Shown here piece by piece: positions 1-10,100 of a stretch of DNA of 64,000 bases (positions are counted from its first letter, which is position 1; every line of letters begins with the position of its first letter). Under the pieces are notes generated by a model that saw only the letters and a list, made by a program, of their open reading frames with translations, was not told the origin of the DNA and ran no database searches. The DNA comes from Rhodosorus marinus (lineage: Eukaryota > Rhodophyta > Stylonematophyceae > Stylonematales > Stylonemataceae): NCBI GenBank assembly GCA_029953675.1, contig JAMWBK010000010.1:248001-312000 (forward strand), given 5' to 3'. A program made the position numbers and the translations under genes.

Positions 1-23
1 ATCATTTGGCCCGCTTCCCGATT

Positions 24-749
24 TTACAATAGGTCGATGGAACCAGACTCCACCAGATCTCGGACCGGTTTATATCGTAGGCAATAGACATCACCGGCAC
101 CCAAGTACAGCGCTTGGTCCGTAGGGTCATCGCTAATGGCCGTTGTACCCACGTTCTTCTTTACGTGGCAAAAGACAAACCGATTGAGTGCGGGGCCAGG
201 ACTCATATCAACGTCACCATCTCTATCATCGACACTTCTGAGCTTTTCAGGAAGTTGGTCGAGAAAAGACGACTGAAAATGCGCTTCCATGAGCTTCACG
301 AAGTTCTCCGCGTATTTAAACTCGTCAGTAGACAAGCGGCTTCGATACAATTCATCATGCAACGTCCTTTTGGCTCTGTGTTCGATTTTGAGTAGTCTGG
401 ACCTCAAATAAGCCCTTAGGAGATACTTCACACGTCCGATCTCGATCTTTCGCAAGTGGAGCCCAAGTGAGTTTCTGGAAGGACCCGATGACCTGGCAAG
501 TTCTTCCTCGTCAATGAGAGCATCTTGGACCTCAATAACCTCCTTCAATTCATGCACTAGGCTTGTCTCGAAAGGAAGAATCTCAGGCGAGAATTTTTCG
601 TTCAGCATTGCCCGCTTCAGCTTGCGAATCTCCTGAGAGATTTCAGTGCTAATATCATCCTCCTGCGCCCAATCCTCCGGAAGGACGTCTGCCTCCTGTG
701 TCCCATTCTCCTCCATCCCCATACCGTTTCCAAACCTTTGCCTCTTCAA
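24..749 (-). CDS. SLD5: GINS complex subunit SLD5 (GINS4)
   Basis: Single-exon gene for a 241-residue protein, the usual size of SLD5. GINS (Sld5, Psf1, Psf2, Psf3) binds MCM2-7 and CDC45 to form the replicative CMG helicase in the nucleus. Seen: an acidic N-terminus, then the helical A-domain with NEKFSPEILPFE, the segment IEIGRVKYLLRAYLRSRLLKIE typical of SLD5 (about residues 102-123), LSTDEFKYAENFVKLMEAHF, and a C-terminal B-domain ending RYKPVRDLVESGSIDLL. This matches the usual SLD5 ending of the form 'RYK..A.LV.SG.V.L+'. The Met at residue 1 is followed by a poorly conserved acidic stretch, so a start at Met10 or Met12 (MGMEENG) is possible. No intron is needed. Family assignment is firm; the exact start is not. 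Confidence 0.94.
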   Translation of the reverse strand: MKRQRFGNGMGMEENGTQEADVLPEDWAQEDDISTEISQEIRKLKRAMLNEKFSPEILPFETSLVHELKEVIEVQDALIDEEELARSSGPSRNSLGLHLRKIEIGRVKYLLRAYLRSRLLKIEHRAKRTLHDELYRSRLSTDEFKYAENFVKLMEAHFQSSFLDQLPEKLRSVDDRDGDVDMSPGPALNRFVFCHVKKNVGTTAISDDPTDQALYLGAGDVYCLRYKPVRDLVESGSIDLL

Positions 750-2084
750 ATTTCGAAGAATTATCTTATCCTCCAGAAGAACTATGCCTCACCTCACGGT
801 ATGCACATCAACCCCGCAACTTTGATGCCATTGGCGAACCACAGAATGCTGTACTTCGTTTGGAGAACCCGATCGGTTGGAGCTGAGGGCCACACTCTAA
901 TCCAGAGAGAATGGGAAGTCTCAACTCCAACAGCGTTCCAAATAACGAACAAGCTAACTCCCACTGAAAACACACCCGGCCCCAACTCTTCAGCCAAAAA
1001 TTAACAGAAAAAATCTGCGGCTCACTCTCACACAAACCTGCTCAGCAGCCACTGCCAAACCCATCCACACCGTCCCCCTCCAAGCCTCTTCAACGCTAAC
1101 CACGACGTCTGAAATAACTATTCAACCCTCTCCTCACTTCAACAGCAAGCCATTCCCTTCAACTCTCAAAACCGCAGAAACGTCTATCCTCGCTGCCTTC
1201 AACGAAAAGCCAATCCCTTCTCATCCACGTTTATTAGGCACCCTACACCCGTTCGTTCTCTACACAAACCCAAACCTACCCGCATCCAACTCCAACTCCC
1301 CCTTCCCTCCCCCTCCCACTCACCCCCACTAATTTAGTCCAAACAAAAGCCACTTTCATTCCTAACCGTTCCCCCCCTCTCTCCGGGTTGGAGATCGTGT
1401 CACAGAAGCAGACATCGATATTTGGGTTACACACACCCACATCCACCCCCCGTCATCTTCTACACCATCAACAACAAGAAAGTGACTTAACGTCAAAAAA
1501 TCTATATATATATTATTTAAATATCTTCAAGAGAGAAATTAAAAATGGGAGGATTTTTGGAAGGTTTGATATGAAAAGAATATCTTCGTATTTCGAATTG
1601 ATTCTCGAGATATGTAGTATTTTATTTCTTTTATACTCTATATTAGGATTATGAAAATAGGTAATAAGTTTGAGAAAAGATTTAAATTGGTGATTTGGAT
1701 TTTGTTTTTTACAAAACAGGGTTTGATCAATGGTCGTTGTTTGGATGCATATTGTTCTTGTCGATTTTACCGGGAAAATGGTTGTGGCCATGTTTATTTC
1801 CAGTTGTCTATTCCTCAGAAGTTTCTCTGCTGACCCTGAAGCATGATTGTCTTTGATTCCTCCATTTCTCAGAGACCGTGGCTGGTGCTAAAAAAAAGGA
1901 GCAGGAAACCGGTCTAGTCTCGATTTTGTGTACGACGTTCATAGGACCAGCTACTGGATAGACCTAGAAGCTATTCGCTAAGAAATTTATTCTGCATTGT
2001 ACAATCCGAAACTCTCGAAGATGTAGCACGCTTCCAGACAATTCACGACATCGAAGCTGGGCGAACGCGAAAAACCCCACAAGC
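750..2084. other. intergenic; C+A-rich leader side of SLD5 and an AT-rich core
   Basis: I see no convincing gene. From about 750 to 1,400 the plus strand is strongly C- and A-rich, so the SLD5 mRNA-like strand is G+T-rich. From about 1,490 to 1,680 it becomes AT-rich with a TATATATATAT run. About 1,830-2,084 is mixed sequence next to the 3' end of the sterol reductase. The AT-rich block is the best guess for the SLD5 promoter, by analogy with other genes in this window. Confidence 0.4.
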
Positions 2085-3517
2085 CTAGTACACATAAGGA
2101 ATGATTCGATACTGAACTTTCTTACAGTACTCCGTCCAGTATGGCCCATACTTCTCACTGCATTTTCGGTCATCACGCCCGGCGCGATGGAACAGGAGTA
2201 TGGTGAGGAAGATGACGTAGAAATACGGGAGAATCAAACCATGTCCGATAGGGCAGGCCCAAAAGACCGATGCCAAAATTTCGGGGACATAGTGGAAGTG
2301 CCTTGTTACGCCCCAAAACCCAGAGCACAGGAGTATATTCTTTTTCTTCTCTGTTTTACCCTCGCGAGTCTCTGTGTACTCCGCTCGAATGATTTCTGCC
2401 TTCTTGCCTGCTCGTACGAAGGTGGTAGGTGAGAGGCTGTGACAGAGCAGAAAACTCTACATTGCGATGGCAGCTTACCCCAAATCTTGCAGTCCCCATC
2501 GGATTCCCTGACTTTCATTCGTTGATAGTCCGCCCAGTAGTTCACGAATATGCACACTACACCAGCGACAAAGATAAACGCACCTACTGGAGCAGAGTAG
2601 TTATACGGATACTTGGTGAGAAACAACGTATGCACCGTGTATGTGCTGGGCAAATAGCAGAGGCATCCCCAGCAGATGTAGTAACCACCTCTATCGTGCA
2701 TGATGTCCGTCGTGCCCATATAGCCCCTCTCCCAATAGAAGAACTTGGCACAGTAGATCAGCTGCAATGCAACAGAGAGCCACATAGAGTTGGAGATCTC
2801 GCCGTAGAGTTCTCTCTGCTTTGCAGCAAAGCAGAGAGGCAGCAGAGGCCAAGTCATCATCCCAAAGCGGCAGTTGGTAAACATCTTTATGTCAAAATGC
2901 TTTCCAATCCGGGGGTAGAGCTCAATTCCTCGATAGTAATCGGCGACGAAGATACCATCAAAATGATTGTCGGTTGAGCTGGGGAACGTCCGACCTTTTA
3001 TGTACAGGAACAAGCAGAACACCAAGGCGAACACGTTCATCTCGACAATCGCGGCCAAGTAGTAGTCGTACACTAGAGCGAGGTTGAACCATCCGAGCTG
3101 CTCGGAGATGAGGTACGCCGTTAACAAGGTGATGATGTAAGCTGTGAGACCCGTATCACGATACTTCGGAACGTGGCCGGTTACTGTCTTTGGTCCATCA
3201 TATTTCTTCCCCGGAAGCCCCAAAAGCAGCACAAGCTCAAACGCCATAAAGCAGACGAGCATAACAAAGGCATTCCATCCATTCTTTTGAAGTTCTTCGC
3301 CGACGATTTGAAGGGCTTTCCCACTAGAGACGGATTCGATCAAACCTGAGATGGTGCCGCCCTCATGTATGTGGCAGTACACCTGCAGAATAGCAAACGG
3401 GATCGACCAAACCATGATGAACGTCGGTCCAATATAGTTCCCAACTAGAGGGCTCCCAATAATCGACTCGGCACCCATTTTCGAGAACAACTCAAACTCG
3501 AACTTCAATACCTTCAC
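2085..3517 (-). CDS. DHCR7: 7-dehydrocholesterol reductase (sterol delta-7 reductase), 2 exons
   Basis: Two exons, 3,517-2,479 and 2,407-2,085, joined by a 71-bp GT-AG intron, give 453 residues, typical of the ERG4/ERG24 family. The enzyme reduces the C7-C8 double bond of delta-5,7 sterols with NADPH in the ER membrane, a late step of sterol synthesis. Seen: multiple hydrophobic membrane segments, NHFDGIFVADYY, GYYICWGCLCYLPSTYT, and after the intron SGFWGVTRHFHYVPEILAS, RDDRKCSEKYGPYW and the C-terminal YRIIPYVY. The HFHYVPEIL block and the RDD..C..KYG..W..YC..V.YRIIP tail resemble plant DWF5/DHCR7 more than C14 reductases (TM7SF2/ERG24). The first Met (3,517) is used; a Met 13 residues later (MGAESIIGSP) is also possible. 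The phase across the intron is consistent (Gly split 1/2). Confidence 0.95.
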
Positions 3518-4517
3518 CAGGCAACCTATGCCCTACGCCCGCAGTCTAGATATCAACACCCTCTCCTCAGTCCGCAAAGACATGACCATCACACAAAATA
3601 ACCCCCCCCTCTTCCCGCCCCCTGCCCAAACATCCAGCAACCCCTCGATCCCCGTCCCCTCACTCCACTATCAAAATGCTCCAACCATTTGCGGTCGAAC
3701 GAATCACTTCTTCTCCTTGAAAAAAGAAACATGAAAGAATAGACTTGGAATCCGCCCGCTCTACCAGAGGAGCGCTACTGAAATAGTGCCTTATCTCTCT
3801 GTCCCGCCTGGCGAAGAAAGAAAATTCATGAAATCGCGTCGGACATAATGAAGTAAACAACATTTACGGAAATTCTCAAAATAGTTTATTAGTCTATGGA
3901 CGTAGTAACTATTCAGTTGCAGCGGCTTCTGCATCCGTGCATTTTGGGTATATAGACCAGCATCGAACGAAGATCACAGTTGACCTGTGTCCGGGTTGGC
4001 GATTTGTACAGACAAGCAACTTGTGTTTGGTTTCCTGGAAAACTAGCGAAACCCGAGGTGGTGTTGTACGAGAGGGAACGGGGAGTCGTAAGCTACATGT
4101 AAAGTGCGCGGAAAGTTGAGCAGTTGGGTCAGGAGAAGAATCTTGAAAGCAGAAAGGACAGTGATGCATTGGGGCCTTTTAATTGTCCACTATTAGTGGT
4201 TTAAGAGATATCGGGATGTGTATTGGCAGATGGCAAATATTGGTTCCTGCTCTCGTGCTTTAAGCGAGTTCATGGCTGTATTGAATTGTTGACACCCGCT
4301 GCCTCTCAAACTTCCTCTCGGAGCAGTGGAGAGACCCTCCCAGATTCCACTTTTCCTTTTGTTTCGCTAAACGTGTGCGTGACAATAAGTATCCGATATT
4401 TGGTTTACCTGGAAACATCGAGGCTGTCGTTTATGCATTGAAATTTGCCTCGATGAGGAAATAAATTAGGTCGAAAACTACGTGAGTTATGAGAGCTTCC
4501 GCCAAAGCAAATGAAAG
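3518..4517. other. intergenic spacer between the sterol reductase and the amidohydrolase
   Basis: Both flanking genes are on the minus strand. Bases 3,590-3,660 are C-rich (upstream of the sterol reductase start), followed by A-rich sequence and an AT-rich patch near 3,870-3,900. No ORF here shows a recognisable family. It should hold the sterol reductase promoter and the 3' end of the downstream-lying amidohydrolase gene. Confidence 0.35.
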
Positions 4518-5858
4518 CTAAAGGTCAGGCTCGTCCTCCTGCGGAGCGGCAGAGGATAGCTTGGCGAGAGTATGCGCAAGCGCTAAAACGCCCTTTGAGA
4601 TTGCTTCCTCTGAAGCGTATTCATCGGGACGATGAGATATACCATCACGGCAAGGTATGAAGAGCATCGCAGTTGGGAACTTTGCCGCAATGAAGAGCGA
4701 GTCATGATAAGCTCTGGAAACCATCCGCTGATGGGAAAAATTAAGCTGGTCCGCTGAGTCCTCGAGAGCCCTGACCAGTTCCACAGCCGAGTCCGCTGGT
4801 GAGTCCTTGTTTAAAACTCGAACAGAGTGCTCAACTCTGCGGGCTGTTGCGATTTCAGCGGCCCTGCTGATGATGATCTCAAGAACACTGTCCCGTCTCT
4901 GTTCATCGATGTCCCGCACGTCTATACCAAGCTTTGCATGGCGCGGGACGCTGTTCACAGTATTAGGTGCAATGTCGAAGCTCCCGGTAGTTACAACCGT
5001 ATCCCTTGTGCCCTTCGCAAGCGCGGCCTTCTCAGTTTCAATTGCAAGTTCAGCTCCAGCAAGAAGTGCATCGTTCCTGAGATGCATGAGGAGTGCACCG
5101 GCATGACCTCCATCGCCCTTAAAAGTCACCTCGAGCTGGGCGGGTGCAGCAATGGCAGTCACGACACCGACATCGATTCCTCCCTTCTCTAACTCGGGGC
5201 CCTGTTCTATGTGAAGTTCTATGAAGCCGTCGTAATAAGATTCGCTCAGCTCAATGTTTTCAAGCTTGTCCGTGTAGCCCGCCGCAAACCTTGCTTGATC
5301 GAAGGATGTGTTGTTAACGTCAAGCAATTTCATCAGGTCCAGAGGCTTCAAGACGCCTGTCAACGCGCGCGAACCCAAGCAGCCTATCCCGAAGCGAGTC
5401 GGCTCCTCCGAAGTAAATACAAGAATTTCAATGGACCTCACGGGCCGAAATCCGGAGCGCTTCAGGGCTCTGATTGCCTCAAGTGCGCCGACAACACCGA
5501 CAGTTCCGTCGTACATCCCAGAGAACGGAATCGCATCGCAATGAGAGCCAGTTCCGATCGCCGGTGAGTCAGCCGACTTGCCAGGCCATCTGGCGAAGAT
5601 ATTCCCTATCGCGTCCTCGCGGATGACCAAGCCCTCCTCCTTGAACAGCCGACGTAAGTAATCCCTGGCATCTAAATCTGACTGTGTGTAGAGAATCCTA
5701 GTAACGTCCGGAGCAGCGGTATCGCTGAAACGCCGCAGCTCCTTTAGCTCACTCTCCACACGCGACCCATCAACTTCCAGCCGCAACGACGCCGCCCACA
5801 CCCAATTTTCTACAACCAAACACACAAAAAATACAACCCATTGCCAGATTCCACTCAT
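4518..5858 (-). CDS. UAH: ureidoglycolate amidohydrolase (M20 family), secretory N-terminus
   Basis: Intronless gene for 446 residues. It belongs to the M20 metallopeptidase-fold amidohydrolases and most resembles plant ureidoglycolate amidohydrolase, which releases ammonia and glyoxylate from ureidoglycolate in the last step of purine-ring breakdown in the ER. Seen: hydrophobic signal peptide (residues 1-23, IWQWVVFFVCLVVENWVW). Metal and active-site motifs are TGSHCDAIP, MYDGTVGV, FTSEEPTRFG, ELHIEQGP, GGHAGALLM, RAYHDSLFIA and the C-terminal GISHRP. All expected His/Asp/Glu ligands are present. EEPTRFG, ELHIEQGP and VVTAIAAPA are near-verbatim plant UAH blocks. Allantoate amidohydrolase is the closest alternative. 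The ER signal peptide fits the plant enzyme. Position in the pathway is inferred from family resemblance. Confidence 0.9.
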   Translation of the reverse strand: MSGIWQWVVFFVCLVVENWVWAASLRLEVDGSRVESELKELRRFSDTAAPDVTRILYTQSDLDARDYLRRLFKEEGLVIREDAIGNIFARWPGKSADSPAIGTGSHCDAIPFSGMYDGTVGVVGALEAIRALKRSGFRPVRSIEILVFTSEEPTRFGIGCLGSRALTGVLKPLDLMKLLDVNNTSFDQARFAAGYTDKLENIELSESYYDGFIELHIEQGPELEKGGIDVGVVTAIAAPAQLEVTFKGDGGHAGALLMHLRNDALLAGAELAIETEKAALAKGTRDTVVTTGSFDIAPNTVNSVPRHAKLGIDVRDIDEQRRDSVLEIIISRAAEIATARRVEHSVRVLNKDSPADSAVELVRALEDSADQLNFSHQRMVSRAYHDSLFIAAKFPTAMLFIPCRDGISHRPDEYASEEAISKGVLALAHTLAKLSSAAPQEDEPDL

Positions 5859-7139
5859 CTATATCCTAATCCTCCACCCGCAGCGAACTAGACGCTCAAC
5901 AACAAACAGAAAACACCCACATCTGGCCCAATCCAAACACAGTATCCCCTCACTTGCCTTTCGCCCAGAACTACCCCCCCCAAGGCCCGTTACCACATCC
6001 TTGACGCAGGCTCCTTGCACATAACAGCCTTTGCGGATTGATATAAGAATAAGAGACCAGCAAGCACCACAACAAAAACTATCAGATACGTCCCAAGCCA
6101 TCCCAATTCACCTTCCCCGCACTCTCCCACCCCCCCCAAAAAAACGCTCCCAAGCCAAAACTCTACGAGACCCCAAACTCTCATTCCATAAACCGATTGA
6201 ATCAATCAATCATCGAGGGTAGATGATTGATTTATTGATTTTCAATCGTTTTCATGAAACTGATTTTTTTTTTGGAAAAGAAATTTTCATATCCTCCAAT
6301 GGCATGCATCTTTTTTTCCTTTTATTTTTTGTATGAAACTTGGCGTTAAGCAACGGAAATCTCAAGATGCGGATTTTCAGGGTCATTTTAATGAGGTTTT
6401 GGACGATGGAATAATTTGTAACTGTTGGGCCTTTATTTTTCTGATGGGGAAAAAGGTGGACGGTTTGGGTGACCGCGTCGAAACGTTGACGGGTAAGGAT
6501 TACGTGATATGTTCAGAACTGTGTCTTGGATTTTTGTGTTGCTTCGATTGGAGTATTAGAGAGGTTGGCGAGAGCGACGATTTTTTGCTGAGGGTACTGA
6601 GGATACGATCGACGGCGACTGCGAACTGCTGCTGGCTAGCGGAGTGGTTTTTTCATTGTGGAGGCTGGCCAATCTGAGTTATCACATTTGCCAGAAAACG
6701 GCTTTTTGGGGTGGGCTGGAGTTCTTGGAAGCATATCTTGGGGATTTTGGCAATAGGCTGAGGCGGTTGTGCGTTTCTGCTAAGAGACTTCCTCATGATG
6801 CTGTTGTGCTAGGAGAGGGTGGTGGCGGGGCGTGAGGCAAACTGAGAGAGTCGGAATCCTATATTGTGTGACATACTTTAGAATTGGCCAGTATAGATGA
6901 GGTAGTTATGCGTGAGTTGGGAGTGTACTAACAGGGCTCAAAGAAGTGAAGCGAAGACCGTTGTTTACAATGTTCATGGAGTGTGGTCACTCCTGAACCA
7001 GGATATTGTGTGTCTTGTTTGACCATGTGTCGAGAAAGCTGCAAGGGATGGTCTCCGGTACCAGCGTGCAGTATGAAAGTGCAAAAGCTGATCCAGTAGT
7101 TGGCGACCCGAGCGGTTACCTCCTTTGCGCATTGTCGTA
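5859..7139. promoter_or_regulatory. divergent intergenic region, presumed bidirectional promoter
   Basis: Lies between the minus-strand amidohydrolase and the plus-strand K+ channel. The left part (5,860-6,190) is A+C-rich on the plus strand (48 of 60 bases at 5,881-5,940). The right part (6,330-7,120) is G+T-rich (41 of 60 at 6,421-6,480). The switch is centred on an AT-rich core at 6,200-6,330 containing a perfect hairpin. No conserved coding sequence was recognised, though an unseen 5' exon of the channel cannot be excluded. Confidence 0.45.
6204..6232. repeat. 11-bp inverted repeat with 7-nt loop
   Basis: The arms 6,204-6,214 (AATCAATCATC) and 6,222-6,232 (GATGATTGATT) are perfect reverse complements separated by GAGGGTA. 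It sits in the AT-rich core of the divergent promoter region. It also carries the ATTGATTGA-like motif seen upstream of other genes here. It could be a dimeric protein-binding site; no function is shown. Confidence 0.6.
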
Positions 7140-10100
7140 ATGGGGGTAGCGCACTTGAGCGCAGGGTCCGAGCATGCTGAATGGCATGTACTTGGGAGAC
7201 TGACGATAAAAGGCGTAGCAGTTTGGGGGATATTCGTTCTTCTTGCGGTTCTAAGACTACTTCTCAGGCAGCTTTTGAACACACCCTTTGTGCGTAAGCA
7301 GTACAAGAGCGTGAAGTCGGCGATTGAGTTGGAACATCACAAGTCAGCACAAAGCCGTCTGGATCTGGGTCGCAGTCGCGGACAACATCACCATCACCAC
7401 CATCATCTGCATCGCCGTCATCACCACCATCGCTCACTGGGCCGGCATCAATCCAGTAGCGGCAGGTCTCCCGGGCTGACACCGAGTACGAACGAGGACA
7501 GCGACTCGAGCCATGGATTCGCTGCGGACAGATCGAACACTGCGCAAGTAAGCCTTCAATCTTCTTACGGAAGCATTGGACAATCGAAAATCGGCTCCGG
7601 CGCATCGGCATTCTATGAACACGATGTGGACTCGCGCCGGTTTTCTCGCCGTCATTCGCAGCGTTCACACAATCCAAGATCGGTAGCTCACGGCCACCAC
7701 CATAGAATTCGGAATAATACCTTCCGAGCGCTTCTGCATCCATCCTCCAATTCAAAAGAGAGTTTTTGGAGAAGGTTTCGACTGCAGACATTGCAGATAC
7801 TGCTCGAAACGGCGCGCTTTTGCGCCGGGCAAAGGAGGCATTTCGTGAAGTGGTTCACTTTTAGGCTCGAGCTTGCATTCAACGTGACCCACGTTGCGCT
7901 TTCTTCTGTAGTCTGCTGTCTTTACGTCTATGAAAGCTACGAGGGTAGAATCTATCTTTCTCTCTACATTGTACACGTGATGTGCGCTATCTTCTTCACA
8001 GCGTACACGGTTCTCAACTGGCATGTCAGCGAGAGGTACGGGAGTCACGATCCCAGATTCTTGTGTTAATCTAACTATTATCGAACGTGCGTTTCCTCGC
8101 GTGTCCTTCAGGCCGCTGACTCACCTGTTGACTTTGGAGGTCTTCCTGGAGGTCTTTACGTTGCCCTCGCTCTTCCTGTGCACTGGAGAGCGATGGCTTA
8201 ACTTCAACTTCCTTTTCGCCTTCTTCATACTAAGCAAATTCGTCAGATTCGATGAGGAAATTGTCCTGTTTAGACAGGCACGTCTTCGGCGTAGCGTCGC
8301 TTTCCGCCTCTGGCTTGATGAGCCACGCTCGTATCTGAAAGAACCTCTTTCTCGCGCCTTCACGTTTTCTGCAGAAACCGCTCGTCCTGAGGCTGTCGAT
8401 GAGACTCGCGTTGAGATTTTTCGCGTTCCTATTCATCGCCTCGTGTGGTATTCAGCTCCTTGAGCTGATCGGAGACTCCACCAGATCAGATTCTGAGGTA
8501 TACGAACTCACGTGGGTCAATGCGTTCTATTTTGCTGTTATTACTTTGATGACTGTCGGCTACGGTGATTTCGTGGCGTACACGATACTTGGTAGGCTGT
8601 GGGTCGTTGTCAATGCTCTGTAGGTTATCCTCAATGGGAAAGTTGGCAACTCAAAACGAAGCCCGCTGACGATAGACCGCTGTTTGGGTTCAATGACTTC
8701 TTCCTTTTATGTATCCAGCCTCGCTGCTTACCTTGTGACAAGATCCATTGGACTCCTGGTAGATAATCTCGCCCGACGACCCCGGGGTGAGAGCTCTCTT
8801 CTGATGTTTGGTGATAGTGATCATGTGATTCTATGCGGTAGCGTGAAATGGGAGCAACTGCTGCAGTTCGTTAAGGAATTCTATCGCGGGTCGGACAATT
8901 ATTTTACCAAGGTTGTAGTGCTCTGCCCAGACGGGCCTTGGAGCGACGAAAAGTGGCGAAAGTACGGAAACACCCCATAGTCCGCTCCCTTTCCGGGGGG
9001 TCCTGGTTCAGAGCGGGGATCGCAATCGACTCTCCACACGTGCTAACGGAACCAATGGCTTGACTGATTCCGCAGGCAAGTTTCTAGGAATGAAACGTTT
9101 CGAAACAACGTGGTGTACATAGACGGAAGCGTTTACGAGGATCGAGATATGGAGAGGTCCCGGGCGGACTGTGCACGTGCCTTTTTCGTATTCGCAACCT
9201 TGCGAGAGAAGGACGATTCTAGAGAAGACTCAAATAATCTGAAGAGGTGAAGGAAACCGATCGCAAAAGCGAGGGAATTCCTCTTCCGTCTTCGGGGCAA
9301 TGCCTTGCGATATCGGCGCTGACTTTTTCCTTCCTGATGCTTGCGTTCTTACTTTTCAGGATACTCGCCATCAGGGAATACTCGTCGAACGTTCCCATTT
9401 ACGCTTTGAACGCTCATCCAGAGTCAAGCTTCCAGTTCCGTTTTGCAATGCAGCCGACGAACACCGACGAGGAGGACGACTTCAACATGAGGCGCTCGAC
9501 CTTAAGTATACTGGGAAGGTCGCGCTCATCCATTTTCGGGCAACGTAGCAGCCAACCTTCGATTTGGGGTTTGGATGGACAGCGTACGAGGATCTAGCAA
9601 GAGACTGCGACTTTTAAAGCATCGTTGTTTCGATTGACTCATTTTCAGCTGCTTCGTCGAAACAGGGGCGCGTAGGAGTACCTCCATGTGTCTCAGGGAA
9701 GTGGAGATGACTTTGTTCACTGAAAACATATTCTGCAACGGGTTCAGTAGTCTCGTGACAAATCTTGTATGTCACTCGGAAAGTTCGGTCTCTATCAACG
9801 ATAAGTATGCCGGCCTTGGGAAGAAACAAGATCGCATGAAATCTCGCGCTCATCTCACACCATTGTCCTTGTTAGGCCTTGGATGGTGGAATACAAGATC
9901 GGTGCTGCATGCCGACTTCAGAGTGCCCAACTACCGGCCGGGTTGTGGGGCAGAACTACAGGCGAGATTGCAATGAGCTTGTATGACTGCGGACTCATTC
10001 TTCTCGCAGTTCGCAGTGCTGAAACTTGGAAGATACTAGAGCCAAGTATGACCATTCCGAAGCGCTCAACGGGCATGTTCATTTCATACTTATCCGTGAG

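Noticed and set aside
2429-2977. 182-codon plus-strand open frame
   Set aside because: It is the antisense shadow of the sterol reductase exon; no motifs of its own.
3690-3800. tRNA-like pieces on the minus strand (GGTAGAGCGG, a CCA-centred loop, GTTCGACC)
   Set aside because: D- and T-arm words are present, but the T-stem and acceptor stem do not pair and the anticodon stem has mismatches, even allowing an intron.
6333-6677. 114-codon plus-strand open frame upstream of the K+ channel
   Set aside because: Composition matches the G+T-rich leader pattern and no family or splice link to the channel was found.
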